From NCBI RefSeq assembly GCF_001902145.1, contig NZ_MRST01000014.1:46534-110533 (forward strand): 64,000 nt of DNA, written 5' to 3'. The notes below the pieces were generated by a model that did no database searches, was not told the DNA's origin, and saw only the letters and a program-made list of their open reading frames with translations. The stretch comes from Pseudomonas fluorescens. GTDB lineage: Bacteria; Pseudomonadota; Gammaproteobacteria; Pseudomonadales; Pseudomonadaceae. Positions 34,454 to 42,209 of the stretch are shown here, one piece after another. A program made the translations under genes and the position numbers. Each line of letters opens with the position of its first letter. Positions within the stretch are counted from its first letter, which is position 1.

Positions 34454-34482
34454 AAAAAGCCCGGCGCTACAGCATCGGGCTC
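34454..34482 (-). terminator. intrinsic terminator upstream of prc
   Basis: On the minus strand AGCCCG ... CGGGCT followed by TTTTT. It would stop transcripts arriving from the ABC/HAD operon about 600 bp away, which would then carry the multi-hairpin repeat in their 3' ends. Confidence 0.65.
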
Positions 34483-34623
34483 AGTCCAGACTCACTATGG
34501 AGGCACTGTGAAAGCATTGCAAGGCGTTGAGGGGCATGTGGAGTGTCAGAACAACCCAGTCCTACATTCGATGTACTCCATGTTGCCAGCGGCCTGACCG
34601 AATCCCAGATTGAAATGCAGTTA

Positions 34624-35065
34624 GTGTGGGAGCTGGCTTGCCTGCGATAGCCATAGGTATCTACACAACTTTTTGGGCTGTAACAGCAGACGGTAACCAC
34701 GATGCGAAGCGAGCGGCCCTTGATCTTGATCTGCTTTTGATCTTGATCTCAGGCGCCCCGTTAAACCACGCTGGCCGAACACAGGCTTGAATTCGTGGGT
34801 AACCCGGCAGGACGCCGGGTTAGCCGCCCCGCGCCATGGATGGCGCGTGGCGGCGGCCCACGGATTCAAGCCTGTGTTCGGGCACACCGAGCCTAAGCGA
34901 GGTGCCGAGTGGTGGGGCAAGAAGCGTTTTGCTTACTTTTGCGCTTTTCAAAAGTGAGCCGCTGTAAAAGCGGAACCCTAAGTAGCCGTTACCGCAGGAA
35001 TGGATATGTACACGGTCCAACTGTGTTGACTGTCAGGCCGTCTTCGCAGGCAAGCCAGCTCCCAA
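34624..35065. repeat. multi-hairpin dispersed repeat, copy A, flanked by inverted REPs
   Basis: The core is 34652-35017, with a REP at 34624-34650 and an inverted REP at 35043-35065. Inside, arms 34777-34799 and 34857-34879 form a 23-bp stem (22 pairs plus one G-T). It encloses TAACCCGGC/GCCGGGTTA (34800-34822) and a nested GCCGCC...GCGCCAT/ATGGCGC...GGCGGC hairpin, i.e. a three-way junction. Further stems are ACTTTTG/CAAAAGT and CCGCT/AGCGG. The constant parts match copy B almost base for base. No coding capacity is credible; this accounts for the 680-bp gap between prc and the HAD gene. Confidence 0.8.
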
Positions 35066-35083
35066 AGGTTGATCTCTATTGAT

Positions 35084-35737
35084 TCAGGTCCAGCGGTGGA
35101 TCGGCCAGCCGGCCTGTTCGGCATGGGCGCGCAATACGGGGTCCGGGTTCACCACCTGCGGGTGATCCACCTTGAGCAGCAGCGGCAAATCATTGCGCGA
35201 ATCCGAATAGAAATAGGCACCTTCAAGGGTTTCGCCTTCCTGCTCCAGCCATTCCAGCAAGCGCGTGATCTTGCCCTCGCGGTAGGTCAGTACATCGACG
35301 GTACGGCCGCTGTACACGCCGTGGCTGACCTCCAGGTTAATCCCCAGCACTTCCGCGATACCGATACGCGCAGCAATCGGCGTGACCAGGTGAGTGCCCG
35401 AAGCGGAAATCACCAGGATCCGGTCGCCGTTCGCGCGGTGGCGGGCGATGGTCTTGGTGGCATCGCTGTAGATCAGCGGCTCGATCACGTCCTCGACCCA
35501 CGGTTCTACCAGGTGCTCGATTTCTCCCGGGGTACGGCCGATCATCGGCTCCAGGCTGAAATCCATGAAATCTTCCATCCGCAGCTTGCCCTGGCTGTAG
35601 GCATCCATCAGCTCGTTGTTCCTGCGCATGAATGACTCAGGGTCGACCCAGCCGAGGCGGCCCATCTGTTCGCTCCACAGCGTGGCGCAGTCGCCGTGGA
35701 TCAAGGTGTCGTCCAGATCAAAAATTACCAATGCCAT
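35084..35737 (-). CDS. HAD-superfamily hydrolase, subfamily IB (phosphoserine-phosphatase-like)
   Basis: 217 aa with HAD motif I DLDDTLIHGD near residue 7, motif II SASG near residue 111, motif III Lys around KITRLLEWL, and motif IV YSDSRNDLPLL. The helical cap of type IB enzymes lies between I and II. It removes phosphate from a small phosphate ester in the cytoplasm. It is 33 bp after the ABC ATPase gene, so it may dephosphorylate what the transporter brings in. Confidence 0.85.
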   Translation of the reverse strand: MALVIFDLDDTLIHGDCATLWSEQMGRLGWVDPESFMRRNNELMDAYSQGKLRMEDFMDFSLEPMIGRTPGEIEHLVEPWVEDVIEPLIYSDATKTIARHRANGDRILVISASGTHLVTPIAARIGIAEVLGINLEVSHGVYSGRTVDVLTYREGKITRLLEWLEQEGETLEGAYFYSDSRNDLPLLLKVDHPQVVNPDPVLRAHAEQAGWPIHRWT

Positions 35738-35770
35738 CGGTGAGGCTCTCTCTCAATAGGTCGCTGCCTG

Positions 35771-36760
35771 TCAGGCTACTTCACACAGTGCGCTGGGGTC
35801 GATGGAAAGTGCCAGGCGCTGGCCGTCCGGGTGCAGGTCGTCGGCCGAACGATTGAGCACGTCCACCACCAGCTCGACGCCACGGGCTTCGATGCGGTAG
35901 CGAATCACGTTACCCAGCAGGCTGTGGCTACGCACCAACGCATCCAGCTCGCCGCTGCGGCTCAACTCGATGGCCTCGGGCCGAATCGCGATGCGCCCGC
36001 TGATCGGCCGCTGCAGCAGTTGGCTGGCCTTGTCGGCATCGAGCAGGTTGTAGTTGCCGATAAATCCGGCAGCGAACACATCCACCGGCGCGGTATAGAG
36101 GGTTTCGGCATCGCCGCTCTGCACGATCTTGCCCTGGTTCATCAAAAAGATGCGGTCGGACATGGTCAGCGCTTCTTCCTGATCATGGGTCACGAAAATA
36201 GTAGTCAGCCCTAGCTCGCGCTGGATCTGGCGGATCTGTTCGCGCAAATGCTTGCGAATCCGTGCATCCAATGCCGACAGCGGTTCATCGAGCAACAGCA
36301 GGCGCGGGCGGGTGACCAGGGAGCGGGCGAGGGCAACGCGCTGGCACTGGCCACCGGACATCTGGTGCGGATAACGGCCGGCCAGGTCCTTGAGCTCCAC
36401 CAGTTGCAGCACTTCTTGTACGCGCTTGTGACTGTCGTCGGCGTTGACCTTTTGCATGCGCAGGCCGAAGGCGACGTTCTGTTCCACAGTCATGTTGGGG
36501 AACAGCGCGTAGCTCTGGAATACCATGCCGATCTGGCGTTTCTGTGGGCTCAGGGGCACGATGTCCTGGCCATCCAGGAGGATTTGGCCGCTGTCCACCG
36601 GCGTAAGCCCGGCGATGCAGCGCAGCAGCGTGGATTTGCCGCAACCGGACGGGCCGAGCAGGGTGACGAACTCGCCTTTGGCGACCTCGCAATTGATATC
36701 GCTGAACACCGGGGTGCCGGCGTAGCCTTTTTGCAGGTGTTGGACGCTGACGAAGCTCAT
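35771..36760 (-). CDS. ABC importer ATP-binding protein (phosphonate/polyamine/iron type)
   Basis: 329 aa. Walker A GPSGCGKST, signature MSGGQCQRVALARSL, Walker B LLLLDEPLSALD, H-loop VTHDQEEAL, and a C-terminal TOBE-like regulatory domain (GRIAIRPEAIEL). This is the PotA/FbpC/PhnT class. Its ATG overlaps the permease stop (ATGA). It powers the importer encoded by the two permeases and the binding protein of this operon. Confidence 0.9.
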   Translation of the reverse strand: MSFVSVQHLQKGYAGTPVFSDINCEVAKGEFVTLLGPSGCGKSTLLRCIAGLTPVDSGQILLDGQDIVPLSPQKRQIGMVFQSYALFPNMTVEQNVAFGLRMQKVNADDSHKRVQEVLQLVELKDLAGRYPHQMSGGQCQRVALARSLVTRPRLLLLDEPLSALDARIRKHLREQIRQIQRELGLTTIFVTHDQEEALTMSDRIFLMNQGKIVQSGDAETLYTAPVDVFAAGFIGNYNLLDADKASQLLQRPISGRIAIRPEAIELSRSGELDALVRSHSLLGNVIRYRIEARGVELVVDVLNRSADDLHPDGQRLALSIDPSALCEVA

Positions 36761-37557
36761 TGGCTTTTGTCCTTGTTCAAGAGAGTGGCGGCCCAGGTCA
36801 GTACCAGCACAAAGAAGAAATACGAGATCACCACGGCACTGGTGAAATGGCCGCTGCTGTTGCGCATGTTGTTGAGGTACACCTGCAGGGTTTCGTAGCG
36901 GGTACCGACGAGGATGTTGGCGAACACGAACTCACCGAACAGGAACGAGAACGACAGCAGCAGCGCCACCATCAGGCCCTTGCGCAGGTTGGGCAGCACC
37001 ACCAGGATCGCGGCCTGCCAGGTGCTGGCGCCGAGCAGTTGCGAAGCGTCCATCAGGTCGCGCAGGTTGATGGCTTGCAGGTTGTTGGTGATCGCGCGGT
37101 ACATGAACGGCAGCGCGACGGTGAAGTAACAGCCGATCAAAATCCACGGCGTGCCCACCATCGCCAGCGGCCCGGAACCGTACAGTTGCAGCAGACCCAC
37201 CGAGGACACCACTGGCGGCACCGCAAAGGGCAGCAGGATCAGGATGTTCATCAGCGCGTCGAGCTTGGGAAAGTGGTAATGCACCACGAACAGCAGCGGC
37301 AAGATCAGCACCACTGAAAGGATCAGTGCGCCCACGCAAACCAGCAACGATTGCCCGAAGGCCATCAGAAAGCGCGGGTCGCTCCACAGCTGTACATACC
37401 ATTTCACACTAAAGCCAGCGGGCAGGATGGTCGCCGACCAACTGCTGGAAATCGAGTAGACAAAGGTGCCCACCAGCGGCAGCACCAGGATCAGGAATAA
37501 CAGGTACACCACCACCCGATGGTAGAGGGAGGCCGAGCCGGCTTCAGCGCGAGACAT
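36757..37557 (-). CDS. ABC importer permease 2
   Basis: 266 aa with six helices and the binding-protein-dependent-transport EAA loop (ITNNLQAINLRDLMDASQLL with GASTWQAAILVVLPNL following). This is the PotC/PhnV-type permease. It overlaps permease 1 by 14 bp and the ATPase by 4 bp, so all are translated as a set. Confidence 0.9.
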   Translation of the reverse strand: MSRAEAGSASLYHRVVVYLLFLILVLPLVGTFVYSISSSWSATILPAGFSVKWYVQLWSDPRFLMAFGQSLLVCVGALILSVVLILPLLFVVHYHFPKLDALMNILILLPFAVPPVVSSVGLLQLYGSGPLAMVGTPWILIGCYFTVALPFMYRAITNNLQAINLRDLMDASQLLGASTWQAAILVVLPNLRKGLMVALLLSFSFLFGEFVFANILVGTRYETLQVYLNNMRNSSGHFTSAVVISYFFFVLVLTWAATLLNKDKSQ

Positions 37558-38389
37558 GGTAGCTCCTCTTGAGCAGCAGTTGATGCACTACCGTGACCAC
37601 GGTCATCAGCGCCACCAGCACCACGGCCAGGGCGCTGGCCATGTTCGGGTCCAGCGACACATCGCCGGACACCAGGCCGGCAATGCGAATCGGCAGCACG
37701 TTGAAGTTGCCGGTGGTGAGGGCGTAGACCGTGGCGTAGGCGCCGAGGGCGTTGGCCAGCAGGATCACGAAGGTGCCGAGCAGGGCCGGGGTGAGCACCG
37801 GCAGGCCGATATGCCGCCAGAACTGCCAGCCATTCGCACCGAGCAGGGCGGCCGATTCACGCCAGTCTTCGCGCAATGCGTCAAAGGCCGGGTAGAGCAG
37901 CAGTACGCCGAGGGGAATCTGGAAGTAGGTATAGAGGATGATCAAGCCGGTTTTCGAGTACAGGTTGAAGTCCTCAATGATCCCGGCCTGCTTGAGCATG
38001 AGGGTGATACTGCCGTTGAACCCCAGCAGGATGATGAACGCGAAGGCCAGGGGGACGCCGGCGAAGTTGCTGGTCATGTTGGCGAACGCGGTGACGAAGT
38101 TGCGCAGCGGCGAATCCACTCGGCGCAGCGAGTAGCTGCCCAGGGTGGCGATGATGATGCCGAAGATGCTGGAGTAAAAGCTGATCTCCAGGCTGAACTG
38201 GATCGCCTGCCGGTAGAACTTCGAGGTGAAGATGCGAGTGAAGTTTTCCAGGCTCCAGCCGGCCTCTTCGGTTTGCAGGCTGCTGATCAGCACCCACACC
38301 AGTGGCGCGATCTCGAACACGATAAAGAACAGTGCGAAGGGCAGCAGGCATAGCAGGGCCAGCCATTTGCCGCGGGTCAGTGCATTCAC
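37544..38389 (-). CDS. ABC importer permease 1
   Basis: 281 aa from GTG 38389, which overlaps the phosphodiesterase stop as GTGA; the longer frame extends into that gene. Six helices (WLALLCLLPFALFFIVFEIA first) and an EAA loop around YPAFDALREDWRESAALLGANGW. PotB/PhnU-type. Confidence 0.88.
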   Translation of the reverse strand: MNALTRGKWLALLCLLPFALFFIVFEIAPLVWVLISSLQTEEAGWSLENFTRIFTSKFYRQAIQFSLEISFYSSIFGIIIATLGSYSLRRVDSPLRNFVTAFANMTSNFAGVPLAFAFIILLGFNGSITLMLKQAGIIEDFNLYSKTGLIILYTYFQIPLGVLLLYPAFDALREDWRESAALLGANGWQFWRHIGLPVLTPALLGTFVILLANALGAYATVYALTTGNFNVLPIRIAGLVSGDVSLDPNMASALAVVLVALMTVVTVVHQLLLKRSYHVSR

Positions 38390-39192
38390 TTGAGCAGCTC
38401 CCGGCACACAGGTTTGTCGTGGGGCACGCCCAGCAGTTCGCAGACGGTGCCGCACAGGTCGGTCTGTTTCGGCGCGGCATCGGTGTCCAGGCTGAAGGCG
38501 TCACCGATGACAAACAGTGGCACTTCCCGTTCTTCGCGCAACAGGCCGTTGTGGGAGCGGTCGTTGTTCATGCCGTGGTCGGCGGTGACCAGTACCTGGT
38601 AGCCGGCATCGAGCCAGCCTTGCAGGTAGTCGGCCAGGATAATGTCGGCCGAACGCGCGCTGTTGCGGTATTGCGCGGTGTCGAGGCCGTGCTTGTGGCC
38701 GGCGTCGTCGATGTTCATCGGGTGCACCAGCAAAAAGTTTGGCGTGTGCTTGAGCCGCAGGCTTTCGGCATCGGCGAACAGGTGGGAATCGGGGTAGTGG
38801 TCATTCCAGTAGAAATGCCCGTGCTGGATCGTCAGCGCCTTGTCGTCGGTGTGACGATCGCGGGCGGCGAGAAAAGGCGTGCGGTTATACAACTCGCTGA
38901 CCCAATGGTAAGCCGCCGCAGCGGTGCTCAAGCCTGCGTCGGTGGCGTAATGGAAAATGCTGCGCTGGTTGGACAGGCGCGAGACGTTGTTGTGCACGAC
39001 ACCGCTTTGGATCGGCGGCACGCCGGTGAGGATGCATTCATACAACGGGCGGGACAGGGCAGGCAGTTCACATTCCAGTGTGTAGAGGGCTGCGCGTCCT
39101 GCGCCGACATAGGCCTGCAAGTGCCCCATGGCGTGCCGGGCAACCTCGAAATTGAGACCGTCGAGCACCACAAGGATGACATTGTGCTTCAT
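38386..39192 (-). CDS. alkaline-phosphatase-superfamily phosphodiesterase (nucleotide pyrophosphatase/PhnA-like)
   Basis: 268 aa of the alkaline phosphatase fold. Metal ligands are visible in ILVVLDGLNFEVARHAMG, a Ser/Thr nucleophile region ECILTGVPPIQSG, HPMNIDDAGHKHG and VTADHGMNNDRSH. No signal peptide, so cytoplasmic. Relatives are nucleotide pyrophosphatase/phosphodiesterases and phosphonoacetate hydrolase PhnA. Encoded within a phosphonate-type ABC operon, it probably hydrolyses the imported organophosphate or phosphonate before the HAD enzyme acts. Confidence 0.85.
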   Translation of the reverse strand: MKHNVILVVLDGLNFEVARHAMGHLQAYVGAGRAALYTLECELPALSRPLYECILTGVPPIQSGVVHNNVSRLSNQRSIFHYATDAGLSTAAAAYHWVSELYNRTPFLAARDRHTDDKALTIQHGHFYWNDHYPDSHLFADAESLRLKHTPNFLLVHPMNIDDAGHKHGLDTAQYRNSARSADIILADYLQGWLDAGYQVLVTADHGMNNDRSHNGLLREEREVPLFVIGDAFSLDTDAAPKQTDLCGTVCELLGVPHDKPVCRELLK

Positions 39193-39250
39193 GGGGGGCT
39201 GGGGCTCCGCAACAGATGGTATGGCTCAGATCACCTTGGAATGGGATCAA

Positions 39251-39341
39251 ATGTGGGAGCTGGCTTGCCTGCGATGGCGGTGTATCAGTGGACACAAATG
39301 TTGAATGTCAGACCGCTATCGCAGGCAAGCCAGCTCCCACA
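39251..39341. repeat. intra-operon REPIN, GAGCTGGCTTGCCTGC type
   Basis: ATGTGGGAGCTGGCTTGCCT... at 39251-39278 mirrored at 39313-39341. It lies between the binding-protein gene and the phosphodiesterase gene of one operon, where it would form an mRNA hairpin that could raise the level of binding-protein message over downstream genes. Confidence 0.82.
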
Positions 39342-39369
39342 CTGACCGCATTTGGATCAGAGAGACCGA

Positions 39370-40446
39370 TTACTTCATTTCTACGATGACTTGCTCGTTC
39401 CACATCTGTGGCAGCTTCTTGGACGTCGCTTCCCAGGCATCGGCATCCTTGATCGGCTGCGGGTTGGCCTTGGTGTACTGCTCGCCCGGGATCAGGTTTT
39501 TGGCGATATCGGCCGGCAGCTTCAGGTCGGTTTCCGCACGGATCGGACGTGCATTGCCTTTGGCCAGGTTGAGTTGGCCGGCATCGCTGAAGATGTATTC
39601 GCGGGTCAGCTTGGCGGCGTTCGGGTGCTTGGCATATTTGTTGATGATGGTGGTGTAGCCGGATTTCACCGAGCCATCCGAGGGGATCAGCACCACGTAG
39701 TCATCCGGGTTGGCCATCTTGGCCTTGTAGCTCAGGCCGTTGAAGTCCCAGACGATGCCGACTTCGACTTCGCCTTTTTCCATGGTTGCAATGGTGGGGT
39801 TGGACAGGCCAAGTCGACCTTGCTGGGCGATCTTGGTGAAAAATTGCAGGCCCGGGGCAATGTTTTTCTCGTCGCCTTTATTGGCGATGGCAGCGGCCAA
39901 TACCGCGTTGGAGGCTTGGGCCGCGGTGCTTACGTCACCCACGGAGACCTTGTATTTACCGGTTTGGAGGTCGGCCCAACTGGTCGGGACTTCGGATCCG
40001 TGCAGCAGCTTCTTGTTGACGATAAAGGCAATGGTGCCGGTGTAGGCCAGGGCCCAGTGACCGTCCTTGTCTTTCGCCCAATCCGGCACCTGCGCCCAGG
40101 TGGACGGCTTGTACGGCTGGGTGACTTCCTGCTTCACCGCGATAGGGCCGAAGGCCGCGCCCACGTCACCGATATCGGCGCTGGCGTTGTCTTTTTCGGC
40201 TTTGAACTTGGCGATTTCCTGGGCCGAGCTCATGTCGGTGTCAATGTGCTTGAGGCCGTAGGTCTTGGCCAGGTCTTCCCAGGTGCCTTTCCAGTTGGCC
40301 CAGTCATCGGGCATGCCGACGCTGTTGACGGCGCCTTCCGCTTTGGCGGCGGCTTCCAAGGTTTTTAGATCGGTATCAGCAGCCATGGCGGCGGTGCACA
40401 TGGCAATGGTCGAGCCTAACAGTGATGCCAGGAAAAGCTGTTTCAT
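39370..40446 (-). CDS. ABC importer periplasmic substrate-binding protein
   Basis: 358 aa with a signal peptide (MKQLFLASLLGSTIAMCTAA, cleavage near AMA-AD) and a type 2 periplasmic binding fold like PotD/FbpA/PhnS: GDVGAAFGPIAVKQ, TIAFIVNKKLLHGSEVPTSW, GIVWDFNGLSY. It captures the ligand for the permease pair. AGGAG precedes the start. As first gene of the operon it follows the 351-bp control region shared with the GntR/HutC-type regulator. Phosphonate (2-aminoethylphosphonate-like) or another organophosphate is the favoured ligand from context. Confidence 0.87.
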   Translation of the reverse strand: MKQLFLASLLGSTIAMCTAAMAADTDLKTLEAAAKAEGAVNSVGMPDDWANWKGTWEDLAKTYGLKHIDTDMSSAQEIAKFKAEKDNASADIGDVGAAFGPIAVKQEVTQPYKPSTWAQVPDWAKDKDGHWALAYTGTIAFIVNKKLLHGSEVPTSWADLQTGKYKVSVGDVSTAAQASNAVLAAAIANKGDEKNIAPGLQFFTKIAQQGRLGLSNPTIATMEKGEVEVGIVWDFNGLSYKAKMANPDDYVVLIPSDGSVKSGYTTIINKYAKHPNAAKLTREYIFSDAGQLNLAKGNARPIRAETDLKLPADIAKNLIPGEQYTKANPQPIKDADAWEATSKKLPQMWNEQVIVEMK

Positions 40447-40503
40447 CCGAAGCTCCTTTGGGCGTTTTCAACGCGGCGTTTTATCTGAACGTTAGCGGTG
40501 GTT

Positions 40504-40784
40504 TGGTCTAGGTCAGCAATACCTGAGCCAATCTAGGCCCCATGGATGACAGTTTCATGTCGATGTCGTTTTTGAAGCGCTGATGTCGCTCAGCTCCGAC
40601 TTAGCGTAGACCATGCCCAAGTGCCCGCAGGCCCTGGACTTGGCCGATGTATTGCAGGGTGTGGTAGAGGCAGTCGACAGCCTTTGTCATCTGTCGGTCA
40701 TCTGGAGTGCCTAGGCTGGCACACAGCAGCAAAAGCCCAGATAGAGCGCGTTTTGTGCACCTGAACGGTGCTGGTCTAGTCCAG
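40504..40784. promoter_or_regulatory. three HutC/PhnF-type operator sites in the divergent control region
   Basis: TGGTCTAGGTCA (40504-40515), GCGTAGACCA (40604-40613, half-site) and CTGGTCTAGTCCAG (40771-40784). HutC-subfamily GntR regulators bind TGGTnTAGACCA-like palindromes, so these are likely sites for the adjacent UTRA-domain regulator. Site 3 lies just before its own start codon, site 1 near the binding-protein promoter. Confidence 0.6.
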
Positions 40785-40797
40785 ATAGGTAACGTTG

Positions 40798-41511
40798 ATG
40801 CGTGATGAGGCAATCAAGGCGGTAACTTCCATCGGCCTGGCGCTGCAAGAGCAGATCGACCACGGCCTGTTGCCGCCTGCCAGCAAACTGCCCGCCGAAC
40901 GCAAGCTCAGCGAGTTGTTTGGTACCACTCGGATTACCGTGCGGGAAGCCTTGTTACAGCTGGAGGCCCAAGGGCAGATCTACCGCGAAGAGCGTCGGGG
41001 CTGGTTCGTCTCGCCGCCACGGCTGGCCTATAACCTGATGCAGCGCAGCCACTTTCACGCCATGGTCAGCGACCAGGGGCGCGAGGCCTCCACGCAGGTT
41101 ATTTCAGCACGGTTGCAACCGGCTTCGGCGGCGGTGTGCGCGTGGTTGCAATTGCCGGCGTTGTCCAGCGTGATCCAGATTTGCCGGGGGCGCAGGATTG
41201 ACGGGCGCCTGGTTTTGTATGTGGAGCACTACCTGAACCCGCAGTATTTTCCGGGGATCCTTGCGTGCGATTTGAATCAGTCGATGACTGAGCTGTATGC
41301 GGGCAAATATGACTTGCACTATGGACGGGTGCGTTTCGAGATTGTGCCGACCTCACTGCCAGTGGAGGCAGCCGCTGCGCTGCGCGTCTCGGTGGGCAGC
41401 CCGGGGTTGCGCATCGCGCGGGTCAACTACGATCAGCATCAACGCCTGATCGACTGTGACCTGGAGTTCTGGCGGCATGATGCGATTCATGTGGGTGTGG
41501 ATGTGGTGTAG
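40798..41511 (+). CDS. GntR/HutC-family regulator with UTRA domain (PhnR/PhnF-like)
   Basis: 237 aa from ATG 40798. The winged HTH is at residues 10-75 (LPAERKLSELFGTTRITVRE then ALLQLEAQGQIYREERRGWF) and the UTRA ligand domain at about 90-235 (RLVLYVEHYLNPQYFPGIL). Size and neighbours match PhnR of the Salmonella phnRSTUV aminoethylphosphonate system: regulator divergent from a binding protein, two permeases and an ATPase. It probably represses the operon until the ligand or a derivative binds. Confidence 0.85.
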   Translation: MRDEAIKAVTSIGLALQEQIDHGLLPPASKLPAERKLSELFGTTRITVREALLQLEAQGQIYREERRGWFVSPPRLAYNLMQRSHFHAMVSDQGREASTQVISARLQPASAAVCAWLQLPALSSVIQICRGRRIDGRLVLYVEHYLNPQYFPGILACDLNQSMTELYAGKYDLHYGRVRFEIVPTSLPVEAAAALRVSVGSPGLRIARVNYDQHQRLIDCDLEFWRHDAIHVGVDVV

Positions 41512-41532
41512 CGGCTGGTGCACCGCGAACCC

Positions 41533-42173
41533 GTGTGGGAGCTGGCTTGCCTTCGATGGCATCGACTCGGTATGCCTGATAAACCGAGGCGCCTGCATCG
41601 CAGCATAGGTATCTACACAACTTTGTAGGCTGTAGCCGCCGACGGTAACCACGATGCGAAGCGAGCCGCTCTTGATCTTGATCTGCTTTTGATCTCAGGC
41701 GCCCCGTTAAACCACGCTGGCCGGAATTCGACAGTGATTTGGGGGGTAAACCGGCAGGGATGCCGGTTTAGCCGCCCCGCGCCATGGATGGCGCGTGGCG
41801 GCGGCCCCCCAAATCACTGGCGGATTACGGGCACACCGAGCCTGAGCGAGGTGCCGAGTGGTGGGGCAAGAGCCTTTTGGTTACTTTTGGGCTCTTCAAA
41901 AGTGACCCGCTGTAAAAGCGGAACCAATAGCAGCCATTACCGCAGGAACGGATATGTACGCGGTCTGACCCGAGATACTGGTCGGCTTTAAGGCCGCCTT
42001 CGCAGCGATGCGGCGACCCGACAAGCCAGCTCCCACATTGGATCGCGGGGCATCAGTTATATCAGCGTCGGCTGTCAGGCCGTCGCGGGAGCAAGCTCCC
42101 TCGCCACAGGTCCTGCGTCACATTAAAGCTGTGTAGATACTTATGGCTATCGCAGGCAAGCCAGCTCCCACAT
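41533..42173. repeat. multi-hairpin dispersed repeat, copy B, in a cluster of REP fragments
   Basis: The core is 41604-41965. Variable arms 41723-41746 and 41805-41828 form a 24-bp stem (21 pairs plus a G-T) of a sequence largely different from copy A. Inner hairpin TAAACCGGCA/TGCCGGTTTA is at 41747-41770, then the same GCGCCAT/ATGGCGC nested hairpin, ACTTTTG/CAAAAGT with a changed loop, and CCGCT/AGCGG. REPs flank it at 41533-41560, 42018-42038 (partial), 42081-42110 (another class, GGGAGCAAGCTCCC) and 42147-42173, the last preceded by an inverted fragment of the repeat head (GTGTAGATAC). This fills the 698-bp gap between the regulator and fpvF. Confidence 0.8.
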
Positions 42174-42209
42174 TGAACCGAGTTTATCCCTGACGGATCG
42201 GTGGTTTGC

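Noticed and set aside
34467..34920. Open frames across the multi-hairpin repeat and the copy at 41353-41991
   Set aside because: They read through REPs and hairpin arms, differ between copies, and have no start signals; the constraint seen is on base pairing.
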